Source: an uncultured Shewanella sp. (GTDB lineage: Bacteria; Pseudomonadota; Gammaproteobacteria; Enterobacterales; Shewanellaceae). From it: DNA of 34,556 nt. The notes beneath the pieces were generated by a model. That model was not told where the DNA came from. It saw only the letters and a program-made list of their open reading frames with translations, and ran no database searches. This document shows positions 8,653 through 16,759 of this stretch, one piece after another. The position numbers and the translations under genes were made by a program. The stretch is from NCBI RefSeq assembly GCF_947501225.1, contig NZ_CANMUW010000026.1, positions 1-34,556 on the forward strand, given 5' to 3'. Position 1 is the stretch's first letter, and each line of letters opens with the position of its first letter.

Positions 8653-8676
8653 TGGGCCGCAGGGATGCGCCCACAG
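8644..8676 (-). terminator. Proximal terminator of the decaheme cytochrome gene
   Basis: The 8-bp perfect stem CTGTGGGC / GCCCACAG (8650-8657 with 8669-8676) has an 11-nt loop and is followed on the minus strand by CTTTTTGC. It begins 15 bases after the stop codon. Confidence 0.85.
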
Positions 8677-8690
8677 TGGGTGACTGCTAT

Positions 8691-10994
8691 TTAGTGCCCG
8701 CCTCCCATATGCATCTTATCGATACCGAAATCTTTACCTTCTGCGTGACAGGTTGCGCAAGACTCGACAGGCAGATCAGAGGTTGCAACCGCTTCACCTT
8801 CAACAACAGCACCATTACTCTTGAAGTGAGCCAGTGCCGCTGGTCCTGAGTGAGCATGACAGGTTCGGCAAGCTTCAGCCACTGGTGAGATAAACATGGT
8901 GGCTCCGCTATCGACTGCGATAGCACGCTTACCGGAAGTCAACCCACCATCGGCAGCAAACAGGTTAACGCCATCTTTGTGACATGCACTACATTGTGTC
9001 GCAACGGCAGGGAAACCTTGTGTCTCCATATCAGAATTGAGGTGTATCGCAGGGAAGCCTCTGTTGTCATCCCAAAGACCCGTATGGAAACGGTGCGCAA
9101 CAGCGAACAGATCACGGGTATGATAAGTCAAACCTTCAATCGGCTTGAAGATAGGATTACCCTCTGCGTCAACCTCATCACTCTTGTACTCGACACCGAC
9201 ATGGAATGAGCCACCCCATGTATTGTTATGACAACCTACACATTGGTCGAAACGCTCGTTTCCGTAGTGCTTAGCGATACCGAGTGATGTATGACAGGTA
9301 TTACACTTAGCTTCATCTGCGGTTATGCGAAGTGGATCGCTTTGACGGGCAATGGTTGCCCCACTGCCATCGGCATTAGCGAGGTTCCAATAAGCTGGTG
9401 CCATAGTAACGGCGACATAGCCGATATCATACTGAGCTTCACCGCTACCATCTAAGCAGGCAATCATCATGCCTTTAGAGTCGGTACATACAGAGAAACG
9501 TGGTGTAATGGCAATACTCTTACCACCCAGGTTGTATTCGGCGCTTTGAGTCACAACCAGCTTACCGCCAACAGCCGCAGTACCATTCAAATTGACAGAT
9601 GCGCTACCATAGTAAGTACCATCGGTATCGACCCAACCGGTCTTCATCTGGTCATATTTTGTGAACTCGGTGAACTCGAAGCCATCGGCAACTGGAGCGC
9701 CATCGACGGTCACATCGAAGGTCACTACGATCTCATCTTCAATCGGTGACACATTTTCAGTGTAAGAGACAGAGCTAACGGCAATCTCAATCGAGTCTGT
9801 TGCCATCGCACGAATGCCAACTTTATGAGCCTGTATCGGGCTCAAGCTACCGGCACCGTGACAGCCGGAACAGGCTGCATCGCTACCAGGAACAATTCCG
9901 CGGTGGTTTTCACCGGTTGTGAAGTCAACCTCCATATGACATCCCTGACAGGCTTCGGCGTAGACATTATCATTCCAACCCGATGCACCATCATGACAGG
10001 TAGTACACTCGTTTATTTCACTTGGGAACCCAATTTCACCAAACTCCTCTTTCGCCTCACCGACAAGTTCGTCACCAAAGTGATGTCCCTTGTGGATGGT
10101 GTGGATCATGGCATTGAAGTTAGCGTTAAAGCCCTTTTCCGGATCGTCTTGTCCACCAGCGTAGGCGGGGTTATGACATGTGATACAGTTTTCAACTTTT
10201 TGATAGTTGTGGTGAGCACCGATATTGGCGATGCGTATATCACCTTCACCGTAGCCTTCCATCTGTGTGTGACACTTGATACAGGCCGCATTGGAAACAA
10301 TATCTTTTGCCGAAACCGCCAACTCTCCGGTTGATGGGTTAAAGTCCAGAGGCGTAGAGAGTAACTTATCTGAGATCCCCTCTCCTTGACTATTGACCAC
10401 ATTATAGGAGCGGATCATGACACGATAGAGAGTATTTGGATCGCCACCGGCCAACACGACAGGGGCATTACCATCATGTGTCCAGGTACCGGTATAGGTG
10501 CCTGGATTTTCAGGGTCTTCGACCAAGGTACAGGCATCGACCTCGGCGCCACCGCGAGCCGTGGCCTTACCGGTAGGCGTGCAGTACATGCTAGAGCCGA
10601 ATTCATTGGTAAGGGTATTGTTGGCCCACAACATGGGCGCGCCAGTATCTGTAGTATTAACGGTTTGATTAGTCACATAAAGCGCAACCTTATCTAAACC
10701 AACGAAAGGTACAGCTTCACCTTTACTGTTTTTTCCGGTTACTGCGAACTTAAGAGCGAAATCTTCACTTCCAACGACTACGATATCGGCTGGCGCTAAA
10801 GTCAGGACATAATCTGCCGCCGACTCTACGGTATTAGTAAACGAACCTGCAGGAAGTCCAGGAGTCCCCGGAGTCCCAGGCGCGCCCGGCTCTCCCGGTG
10901 CACCATCTTTACCATCATCACCATCACACGCAGTCAGGCCAATGACACCAATCAGTGCCATGGCCAGTAAGGATCTATTGTATTTTTTCATCAT
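8691..10994 (-). CDS. OmcA/MtrC-family decaheme c-type cytochrome, surface lipoprotein
   Basis: A predicted outer-membrane, surface-exposed multiheme cytochrome for extracellular electron transfer to metals, flavins or other acceptors. The 767-residue protein has a lipoprotein signal with lipobox LTAC (Cys23), then a collagen-like Gly-X-Y stretch (about 24-50). It carries exactly ten CxxCH heme sites: five between about 238 and 379 and five between about 564 and 750. The two pentaheme groups are separated by a beta-rich segment, as in MtrC/OmcA/UndA. No MtrA/MtrB-like partners are adjacent, so it would need a porin-cytochrome conduit encoded elsewhere. Start Met1/Met2 follows GGGGAC. A LysR gene lies upstream on the same strand; two terminators follow. 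The substrate is unknown. Confidence 0.95.
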   Translation of the reverse strand: MMKKYNRSLLAMALIGVIGLTACDGDDGKDGAPGEPGAPGTPGTPGLPAGSFTNTVESAADYVLTLAPADIVVVGSEDFALKFAVTGKNSKGEAVPFVGLDKVALYVTNQTVNTTDTGAPMLWANNTLTNEFGSSMYCTPTGKATARGGAEVDACTLVEDPENPGTYTGTWTHDGNAPVVLAGGDPNTLYRVMIRSYNVVNSQGEGISDKLLSTPLDFNPSTGELAVSAKDIVSNAACIKCHTQMEGYGEGDIRIANIGAHHNYQKVENCITCHNPAYAGGQDDPEKGFNANFNAMIHTIHKGHHFGDELVGEAKEEFGEIGFPSEINECTTCHDGASGWNDNVYAEACQGCHMEVDFTTGENHRGIVPGSDAACSGCHGAGSLSPIQAHKVGIRAMATDSIEIAVSSVSYTENVSPIEDEIVVTFDVTVDGAPVADGFEFTEFTKYDQMKTGWVDTDGTYYGSASVNLNGTAAVGGKLVVTQSAEYNLGGKSIAITPRFSVCTDSKGMMIACLDGSGEAQYDIGYVAVTMAPAYWNLANADGSGATIARQSDPLRITADEAKCNTCHTSLGIAKHYGNERFDQCVGCHNNTWGGSFHVGVEYKSDEVDAEGNPIFKPIEGLTYHTRDLFAVAHRFHTGLWDDNRGFPAIHLNSDMETQGFPAVATQCSACHKDGVNLFAADGGLTSGKRAIAVDSGATMFISPVAEACRTCHAHSGPAALAHFKSNGAVVEGEAVATSDLPVESCATCHAEGKDFGIDKMHMGGGH

Positions 10995-11100
10995 CTGTCC
11001 CCATATATTTAATGCCTGCTATTGCAGTAGATAAAATATAAAAGAACCCGAAGAAAATGTTGCAACTAAGTGATCAAGCTGTGAGCAGCATTTGAAGATT

Positions 11101-11146
11101 CAGTTATCGAAATTTCAATATCTGAAAAGAGTAATTTCGATAACTG
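11101..11146. promoter_or_regulatory. 14-bp perfect inverted repeat between LysR and cytochrome genes
   Basis: CAGTTATCGAAATT (11101-11114) is repeated in inverted orientation at 11133-11146 with an 18-nt spacer. It lies 107-152 bp upstream of the cytochrome start and 17 bp after the LysR stop. No T-run follows on the minus strand, so a classical terminator is unlikely. An operator, perhaps for the neighbouring LysR protein, or an mRNA 3' stem-loop are alternatives. Confidence 0.6.
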
Positions 11147-11162
11147 GAATTGAGTTTGCTCG

Positions 11163-12128
11163 TTATGAAAATGTCAGTAACCCCTTAATAATACTGATTA
11201 TCATTTCTCGGTTGTCATCGGTATACCGCCGATGGGAGGCCGGTTTCTCTATTAAATAGTATTGAGGAGACATCATATCCCCATGAAGTTTCTTTACCTC
11301 GGCTTCGGGTAACTCCTCTATGCGGATCCCGGGCATATTGTTGATAATTTCAGCCTCTACCGCCGGAGCAAACGCCAGACTCCCCATGGTCAATAAATTG
11401 CTGTACCACTGCTCCTTGCCCTTAACCTTTTCGACACTATTGAGAGGTATCCCCGTCTGGCGGCAGTAGACCTCCAATGGATCTATCTTGTCATTGAACC
11501 CCTTCCCCTCCAGATAGAGAAAAGGGTGCTTGCAGATCTCATCTAAACTCAGGTTTGGAAGGGCCTCCCAGATGGGATGTCTCGTATTTCCCGCCAGGTA
11601 AACCGAGTTTAAGGTACCTAAGTGCTCAAAATTCAGATCCAGGTGGTGAGAGGTATCGAAGGCCACTCCCAGGTCTAACCCGCCGCTGTGAATCAACTCG
11701 GCAGAATCGTCTCTCCAGGGATGGAGCCTAATCTTTCCTATGCATTTCAGTGAATCATTGTTGCATAACACCAAGGAGAGACTCGCCATGATGCCCGGCG
11801 TCACGGCGATATTAAGAATGGGAGTTGAATCAAACTGATTAACTTCAAACGCTACCTGCTCAATCTTGGCCACCGAGTCGCAAAACTGACAGATGGGCTC
11901 ATATAGATGCTCGGCCAACGGGGTTGGTTTTAAGCCTAACTGACGGCGATAGAATAGCTCATCATCGAAGGTCGTCCGTAACATGGTCAGGCAGCGACTG
12001 ATCTTAGGCGCCGAAACATTCAGCTCTTTTGCAGCGGCATTCGCATGACCGGTTTGAAAAATAATTTTAAATACCTGTAAACAAAATACATCGAGTTCAC
12101 TGATCTTCTTGATTGTATGATTTGTCAT
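11163..12128 (-). CDS. LysR-family transcriptional regulator
   Basis: A 321-residue DNA-binding regulator. An N-terminal winged HTH (about residues 10-68, with ANAAAKELNVSAPKISRCLTML as the recognition region) is followed by a linker helix. A periplasmic-binding-like effector domain (about 98-300) follows. The effector is unknown. ATG 12128 has only a weak ribosome site. It lies directly upstream of the decaheme cytochrome gene on the same strand with a 168-bp gap, so it is a candidate regulator of that gene. The HTH is somewhat atypical for LysR (KISRCLTMLRTTFDDELF). Confidence 0.88.
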   Translation of the reverse strand: MTNHTIKKISELDVFCLQVFKIIFQTGHANAAAKELNVSAPKISRCLTMLRTTFDDELFYRRQLGLKPTPLAEHLYEPICQFCDSVAKIEQVAFEVNQFDSTPILNIAVTPGIMASLSLVLCNNDSLKCIGKIRLHPWRDDSAELIHSGGLDLGVAFDTSHHLDLNFEHLGTLNSVYLAGNTRHPIWEALPNLSLDEICKHPFLYLEGKGFNDKIDPLEVYCRQTGIPLNSVEKVKGKEQWYSNLLTMGSLAFAPAVEAEIINNMPGIRIEELPEAEVKKLHGDMMSPQYYLIEKPASHRRYTDDNREMIISIIKGLLTFS

Positions 12129-12237
12129 CTTGTATTGAGATTATTAATTCGTGGTGATAGGTATAGCACATTAGAATTGTTAAATGAATGATCTGGATTA
12201 ATTGAACCTTAAATCATCTCTTTGACTTCATTAGGAA

Positions 12238-12939
12238 CTACAGGGATATCTCCTCTCCGGTGAGCGCCCGACTCTCTCCCGGTTTCAAGCTGTTATCGAG
12301 CACTATGTTACCCACCGAAATTCGATGCAGGCCTATGACCGGATTACGAAAACGACCGAACATCCGCTTGATCTGGTGGTAACGTCCCTCATAGAGCGTC
12401 ACTAATGCCGTATGATTATCTACAATCTCAAGCTCTGCCGGCAGGGTAGTGATATCTTCAAACTCAAAATACATCCCTTTAGCAAATGCGGAGATATACT
12501 CCTCTGTCAGGGGGTTCTTTAATTGGACGCGATAAAGTTTACCAACCTTATGTTCGGGATCCATTAACCGCTTCGACCAACGCCCATCGTTTGTGAGCAG
12601 CAAGAGTCCTGAAGTATTGAGATCCAACCGACCCACGATATGCAGGCTCTCCTTATCCTCTCTGTCTATCAGGTCTATCACCGTCTTATGATTCTCATCA
12701 ATCGTAGCACTCACCACACCAATGGGCTTATGCAACATGAGATAAGTTGGTTCATTGGCTTGTAGTACTCTATTGTCCAGACAGACATGAGAGAACTCAT
12801 CCACGATTTGGTCAATATCCCGGGCGAGCTCTCCATCGACCTTAACACGGCCTTTAGCCAACATAAGCCGTACATGTTTTCGATTGATACCTGTCTTGAC
12901 GCTGATAAACCGATCTAACCTGGCGCGCTTCGATTCCAT
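12238..12939 (-). CDS. RsuA/RluB-family rRNA pseudouridine synthase
   Basis: Isomerises a specific uridine in ribosomal RNA to pseudouridine; length and single S4 domain fit the RsuA (16S rRNA) type. The protein (233 residues from ATG 12939) has an N-terminal S4 RNA-binding domain (ARLDRFISVKTGINRKHVRLML...). The catalytic motif GRLDLNTSGLLLLTNDG contains the active Asp near residue 98. The C-terminal LYEGRYHQIKRMFGRF block is typical. A GTG at 12954 would overlap the upstream regulator gene by 7 bp but has no ribosome site; ATG 12939 has a weak GAGTGG 11 nt away. It is probably cotranscribed with the SufR-like regulator. Exact target uridine is not proven. Confidence 0.9.
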   Translation of the reverse strand: MESKRARLDRFISVKTGINRKHVRLMLAKGRVKVDGELARDIDQIVDEFSHVCLDNRVLQANEPTYLMLHKPIGVVSATIDENHKTVIDLIDREDKESLHIVGRLDLNTSGLLLLTNDGRWSKRLMDPEHKVGKLYRVQLKNPLTEEYISAFAKGMYFEFEDITTLPAELEIVDNHTALVTLYEGRYHQIKRMFGRFRNPVIGLHRISVGNIVLDNSLKPGESRALTGEEISL

Positions 12940-12947
12940 CTGATAAT

Positions 12948-13571
12948 TTACCACTCGTTAATGGGTGTGACTCTGTAAGCACAGCGACGTGCGCCCTCGA
13001 TAATGTGCTCTTCACGGCTGACTTCAGCCCCCTTTAACAAGGTTTGAAACAGAGTTAACTCAGACCGACAAAAGTTGAGGCACTTACTCGCAGCGGCACA
13101 GATAGGACAATGATTTTCCAGCAGTAAAAACTCCCCCCCCAGCTCATTAACCGTCGCCATATAGCCCTCACTCGATCTCAGCTCAGCCAAAGCATGAAGT
13201 TTTGCACTGAGTGTCTCCTCCGTAGTCAACCTTTGCCGGTACAGTTCAAGAGAGCTCTGCTCCCTGTGTGATATAAGCTTATCCAGTCCACTCTCCCCAA
13301 ATACCGTAATAACAGAATCGATCAGTTGCAGTGAGAGTTCGTCGTGGCGATCGCTGAAATGACTGTTACTTTTCGGTGTCAGTGACCAATATCGGGTTGG
13401 ACGACCTCTGGGGGCTTTTTTATCTTCAAAGCAGATATCCCCCTCCTCCTCCAACGCTTGCATATGTTGACGAACGCCCATAGTCGTAAGAGAGAGCTCA
13501 CTCGCGAGAACCTTAGCGGTGAGCGGACCTTGAGTCTTAAGCAGCTGAATGATCTTATCACTGGTTTTCAT
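12948..13571 (-). CDS. SufR-like HTH transcriptional regulator with C-terminal cysteine cluster
   Basis: A 207-residue regulator with an N-terminal DeoR/ArsR-like winged HTH (residues 1-65, containing LTAKVLASELSLTTMGVRQHM and the RGRPTRYW wing). A C-terminal half resembles SufR-type iron-sulphur sensors. Cysteines C155, C158, C164 and C168 (HCPIC...KC...C) and C197 (RRCAYR) match the HCPI...C...GxxxCxYR pattern that holds a cluster in that family. Cluster binding here is inference. Start ATG 13571 has GAGGAAC upstream. The gene is divergent from an FMN-reductase-like gene across a 148-bp spacer rich in AGTAAA motifs and overlaps or abuts the pseudouridine synthase gene downstream. No suf genes are in the window. 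Confidence 0.85.
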   Translation of the reverse strand: MKTSDKIIQLLKTQGPLTAKVLASELSLTTMGVRQHMQALEEEGDICFEDKKAPRGRPTRYWSLTPKSNSHFSDRHDELSLQLIDSVITVFGESGLDKLISHREQSSLELYRQRLTTEETLSAKLHALAELRSSEGYMATVNELGGEFLLLENHCPICAAASKCLNFCRSELTLFQTLLKGAEVSREEHIIEGARRCAYRVTPINEW

Positions 13572-13618
13572 AACATGTTCCTCTTTACCTCCCGGCTATT
13601 ATTACCTACACAGGAATT

Positions 13619-13702
13619 AAGTAAACTTTTTTATTTACTTTTTATCCGGCATGATCTTTACAATGTTTAGTAAAGCATCTACATTATAAAACAATTAGTA
13701 AA
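13619..13702. promoter_or_regulatory. Candidate operator region with repeated AGTAAA motifs
   Basis: The divergent spacer contains a 7-bp inverted repeat AAGTAAA/TTTACTT (13619-13625 with 13634-13640, 8-nt spacer). Two further AGTAAA copies are on the plus strand at 13669-13674 and 13697-13702, 28 bp apart. The last is close to the FMN-reductase-like start. Arrangement fits binding by the divergently encoded regulator, but the DNA is AT-rich and this is an inference. Confidence 0.5.
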
Positions 13703-13719
13703 CAAAAAGGTTTATTTAA

Positions 13720-14364
13720 ATGAAGTTACTTATTGTCAGTGGCAGTCAGAGAGCTCAGTCGCAGAGTGCGAAAGTCGCTAAATATTTGGCTGTAGCAGCG
13801 ACAGGTTATTCAGAGGTCAGTCATATAGAGCTGTGCCGTTTCGACCTGCCGCTTTGGGATGGTGAACCACAGACTAAAGCCGCAGAGGGAAATCCCTGGA
13901 CCATGATCAGTCACAAGGTTCGTCGGGCAGATGCATTGATCTTAATCACTCCGGAGTGGGGAGGCATGGCTTCTCCGCTGCTGAAAAACTTCCTGTTGAT
14001 GTGTGATAATCAGGATACCGCCCACAAGCCAGCCCTGTTGGTATCGGTTGTCAGTGGTATAAGTGGTGCTTACCCCATCGCCGAACTCAGAATGAACGCA
14101 CTTAAAAATAATAAGTTGGTTGCACTTCCTGACCACCTGATAATTCGAAACGTCACACAAGTTCTCAATACTCCCCCCGGTGTCAACAATAACACTCCCG
14201 AGTGTGAACAGAGTATTGAGTATGGACGTGAAATTGATTTAAGGGACCGCATCGATTACAGCTTACATATGCTGCATCAGTACAGTGGTGCCTTGAAAGG
14301 GATCCGCAAGAGGCATGACTCAACTCCCTACCCCAAGCAACAGGAATATTGCTACGGCATGTAG
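13720..14364 (+). CDS. NADPH-dependent FMN reductase family protein
   Basis: A flavodoxin-fold NAD(P)H-dependent oxidoreductase, 214 residues. The phosphate-binding loop is SGSQRAQSQSAK at residues 7-18, and the flavin-side loop is ITPEWGGMASPLLKNFL (family PEYNGSxPGxLKN). It could reduce FMN, quinones, chromate or azo compounds; the natural acceptor is unknown. The C-terminal 40 residues extend past the core domain. ATG 13720 has AAAGG 9 nt upstream. It is the first gene of a three-gene run with two VOC-fold proteins (gaps 24 and 52 bp) and faces the SufR-like regulator, so redox-responsive control is likely. Confidence 0.88.
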   Translation: MKLLIVSGSQRAQSQSAKVAKYLAVAATGYSEVSHIELCRFDLPLWDGEPQTKAAEGNPWTMISHKVRRADALILITPEWGGMASPLLKNFLLMCDNQDTAHKPALLVSVVSGISGAYPIAELRMNALKNNKLVALPDHLIIRNVTQVLNTPPGVNNNTPECEQSIEYGREIDLRDRIDYSLHMLHQYSGALKGIRKRHDSTPYPKQQEYCYGM

Positions 14365-14388
14365 TTTCAACATAGAGAGGTCTTTGCA

Positions 14389-14763
14389 ATGAGGTTGAAT
14401 CAAATCACTTTTCCGGTATATGAGATGAAAACTGCAATCAACTTTTATCGCAAAATGGGCTTCGAGTTAATTGTCGATACTCCCCACTATGCGAGGTTTC
14501 ACTGCCCGGATGGCAACGCCAGTTTTTCACTCTCCTTACAGGAAAAAAGCGAGCGCAATAGCAGCACTATATACTTTGAACATGAACGGCTCGATGAACT
14601 GGTGCAACTATTACTCGAACGTGGCTTCCTATTCGACCAGTTGCCGACCGATCAGAAATATCTCTGGCGCGAGGCCAAACTACAAGATCCATCAGGAAAT
14701 AAAATTGTTCTTTATTGGGCCGGAAAAAACCGTTTATTCCCTCCGTGGCGAGTAAACAGTTAA
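14389..14763 (+). CDS. VOC (glyoxalase/dioxygenase superfamily) protein
   Basis: A 124-residue single VOC module pair (beta-alpha-beta-beta-beta twice). The N-terminal half starts RLNQITFPVYEMKTAINFYRKMGF and the C-terminal half has LQDPSGNKIVLYWAG, a typical DPxGNxxxL segment. A canonical metal triad is incomplete: the first strand has Gln rather than His, so it may be a non-catalytic binding protein. ATG 14389 follows AGAGG. Second gene of the FMN-reductase operon. Substrate unknown. Confidence 0.87.
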   Translation: MRLNQITFPVYEMKTAINFYRKMGFELIVDTPHYARFHCPDGNASFSLSLQEKSERNSSTIYFEHERLDELVQLLLERGFLFDQLPTDQKYLWREAKLQDPSGNKIVLYWAGKNRLFPPWRVNS

Positions 14764-14815
14764 GGGGCAAAAAACACAATTACTGAACCTAACGACACAC
14801 TACGAGGAGCAAGTC

Positions 14816-15235
14816 ATGATACACCTAGAACACTTAAACTTAGTCGTCAGGGATATCCCTGAGGCACTGAACTTTTATCGCGCAGCATTCCCACACTGGA
14901 AGGTTCGCGGCGGTGGTGAGGGGAGCTGGCATGGAAAGCCCAGAGATTGGGTTCATTTCGGTGACGACTATCAATACTTAACCTTTAACAATGACGGTGT
15001 TGGCGAAAACCGCGATCTGAAAGGCCACCAGGTCGGGTTAGCTCACTTTGCATTTGTTACGAACAACCTGGATGCAGTCATCGAGCGACTTATGTCTGCC
15101 GGATACCCGGTTGACAAAGAGGGAGCAGAAGATGATTTCAGAAAAAATGTTTATTACATAGACCCAAACGGCTATGAGGTAGAGTTTGTGGAGTATTTAA
15201 GCGATATCCCATCGGAGCGAAATCGTTACGATTAA
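14816..15235 (+). CDS. VOC (glyoxalase/dioxygenase superfamily) protein
   Basis: A 139-residue VOC-fold protein, different from its neighbour. The likely metal triad is present: His in HLEHLNLVV near residue 6, His in LAHFAFV near 77 and Glu in YEVEFVEY near 124. The DPNGYEVEFVEY end is typical of glyoxalase-like and ring-cleavage-like enzymes. A GGGEGSWHGKP loop between strands is notable. ATG 14816 has CGAGGAG upstream. It is the last gene of the three-gene run. It might act on an aldehyde adduct or other electrophile handled with the flavoprotein; that is inference. Confidence 0.9.
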   Translation: MIHLEHLNLVVRDIPEALNFYRAAFPHWKVRGGGEGSWHGKPRDWVHFGDDYQYLTFNNDGVGENRDLKGHQVGLAHFAFVTNNLDAVIERLMSAGYPVDKEGAEDDFRKNVYYIDPNGYEVEFVEYLSDIPSERNRYD

Positions 15236-15254
15236 CAAGGCAGTATGGAGTAGA

Positions 15255-15283
15255 GGATTGAGCCTGATCGACTCAACCTTTTT
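15255..15283 (+). terminator. Possible weak terminator after the VOC operon
   Basis: A short imperfect stem GGATTGAG / CTCAACC (5-bp perfect core) with a 9-nt loop is followed by TTTTT, 20 bases after the stop codon of the second VOC gene. Confidence 0.4.
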
Positions 15284-15368
15284 CAGGAAAGAATAGCCCT
15301 TAAGCTGGAGCTAAGCCGAAAATAGAGAAAAAAATTAACATCAGCATACACTAGAAATTCCAGCTTGA

Positions 15369-15617
15369 TTACCCCATCCAGATAATCAGGGTAAGTAAGA
15401 TTAAATAGAAAAAAAAGCCGGTGATATATACAGAAAAGAAGTCATTCTTCGCCAACCGCTTTTCACTATTGAAGACACCAGGGAGATAGAGTGGTTTTTG
15501 TATGCGTCCGAAAGAGATAACCCCTAAGACCACAGCTCCGGTGGTATACAGGAGAAATGAGAGCAGAAACTCCCAGAAAAACCAGAAAAAAAGTTCGGCT
15601 ATGCTTCCTAACAACAT
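15369..15617 (-). CDS. Small two-helix membrane protein, unknown function
   Basis: An 82-residue ORF with a very hydrophobic N-terminal half (FFWFFWEFLLSFLLYTTGAVVLGVI) and a second hydrophobic helix near the C-terminus (VYITGFFFYLILLTLIIW). The loop between is polar and basic. GGGGAG lies 4 nt upstream of the ATG, which supports translation. It sits alone on the minus strand, convergent with the VOC operon. I do not recognise a family, and no function is proposed. Confidence 0.65.
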   Translation of the reverse strand: MLLGSIAELFFWFFWEFLLSFLLYTTGAVVLGVISFGRIQKPLYLPGVFNSEKRLAKNDFFSVYITGFFFYLILLTLIIWMG

Positions 15618-15829
15618 CCCCTCTCCCCATCCACCATCTCATTCAACTAAGCTGAATTTATCTCGAAAGAGACACGGTACCACTGTAACGATTTGAGGTG
15701 TAAATGTCATGTTAATATTTGTTAACCGCAGGTTTAATAAGCGAAAGGTCCCCTGAAGATCGCAAGCTAATATTGTCGGTATCAGGTTCCGGTTCGATAT
15801 TCACAAAATCCGGCTCGGTATTTTGGCTA

Positions 15830-16168
15830 TCAAGTTTTCTTTAAACCCACTTCACCGAGCAAAGGTGAGCCCTCGTGAGCAAAGAAGTGGATCTCAAACT
15901 GAGTATCATCTGTTAACGGCTCAAACCTATGCCAATACTGCGGGTGAGATATTGCCGTTTCATTCGCCTTTACCAATACTACCTTTTCCGGCTTGGCCGA
16001 TTTATCAGCGTAACCATAAAACCTTAACTCTCCACAGATAACATGCAGCAGGCCATAGACTCCCACTCTTGTATAGTGAGGTTCAAGCAGTACCTTAGGC
16101 ATACTCTTTGTGGTAAAGACACAGGTTGAATGATAATTAACATAGCCCTTGGGAACAAATGACATCAC
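15830..16168 (-). CDS. DUF1971 / YeaR-like cupin-fold protein
   Basis: A 112-residue protein resembling E. coli YeaR and the N-terminal part of some TehB proteins. Shared features are the start (VPKGYVNYHSTCVF, compare VPxxYxxxRSTPxF), TRVGVYGLLHVICGELRFYGYAD, and HPQYWHRFEPLTDDTQFEIHFF. The single-stranded beta-roll with His near the HPQYWH segment suggests a metal-binding cupin. In E. coli YeaR is induced by nitrate and nitric oxide; whether that holds here is unknown. Start Met1 or Met2 lacks a strong ribosome site. Divergent from the YcxB-like gene. Confidence 0.85.
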   Translation of the reverse strand: MMSFVPKGYVNYHSTCVFTTKSMPKVLLEPHYTRVGVYGLLHVICGELRFYGYADKSAKPEKVVLVKANETAISHPQYWHRFEPLTDDTQFEIHFFAHEGSPLLGEVGLKKT

Positions 16169-16282
16169 TTAGCCTTCATCGATTGACTCTCATCAATAGA
16201 GTTTAGATGCACCTTAGTTACTAATACAGGATTTGAATTGCTATTGGATAAGGTTAAACTAAGGTCAAACTTAACCATACAG

Positions 16283-16759
16283 ATGCCAATGAACTCCCCT
16301 TTTAGCTATACCAGTCATTACATTCTCGATAAAACTCATTTCAGCGAATGCTTCGATGAATCGGTAACAACCGACCCATCTCCCAAGGCATACTATAAGG
16401 CTATCGGCTTTTTTCTGGTGGGAACGGCACTATTACTGACGGGCGCGAACGCCTATGCCTCGCTCTTTATTGTCGCACTGGGGGCTTTAGAAGCACTGAG
16501 TGTTAAATTCAAGAAAACCTGGTGGCTATGGCGACAGATGATGAGCAAGGCCGCCAATAATGAAGTACAGCTCACTATCGATGAGAAAGGGGTAAACAGC
16601 AAGTCACTCCATGTTGACAGCAGCATTTTGTGGAGTGAGGTCACTAAATTAACCATAACTAACAAGGGCTTTCTAATCCGACATGGAAATGGTGTCACAT
16701 ACATCTCAAAGCGTTCCCTCGATGCTGCAGCCATCGAGTTTATCAGCGCCAAAGCCTAA
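16283..16759 (+). CDS. YcxB-like membrane protein
   Basis: A protein of about 158 residues with two adjacent hydrophobic helices (KAIGFFLVGTALLLTGA and ASLFIVALGALEALSV) and a C-terminal soluble domain. That domain has the strand pattern of YcxB-like proteins (VQLTIDEKGVNSKS...ILWSEVTKLTITNKGFLIRHGNGVTYISKRSL). This PH-like domain is of unknown function. The frame is open from a TTG at 16238, but ATG 16283 or 16289 is a more natural start; neither has a strong ribosome site. Single gene, upstream of the universal stress protein gene. Confidence 0.8.
   Translation: MPMNSPFSYTSHYILDKTHFSECFDESVTTDPSPKAYYKAIGFFLVGTALLLTGANAYASLFIVALGALEALSVKFKKTWWLWRQMMSKAANNEVQLTIDEKGVNSKSLHVDSSILWSEVTKLTITNKGFLIRHGNGVTYISKRSLDAAAIEFISAKA

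Noticed and set aside
9825..10334. 169-codon plus-strand ORF within the cytochrome gene
   Set aside because: Antisense shadow of ten CxxCH codon groups; no ribosome site or family features.
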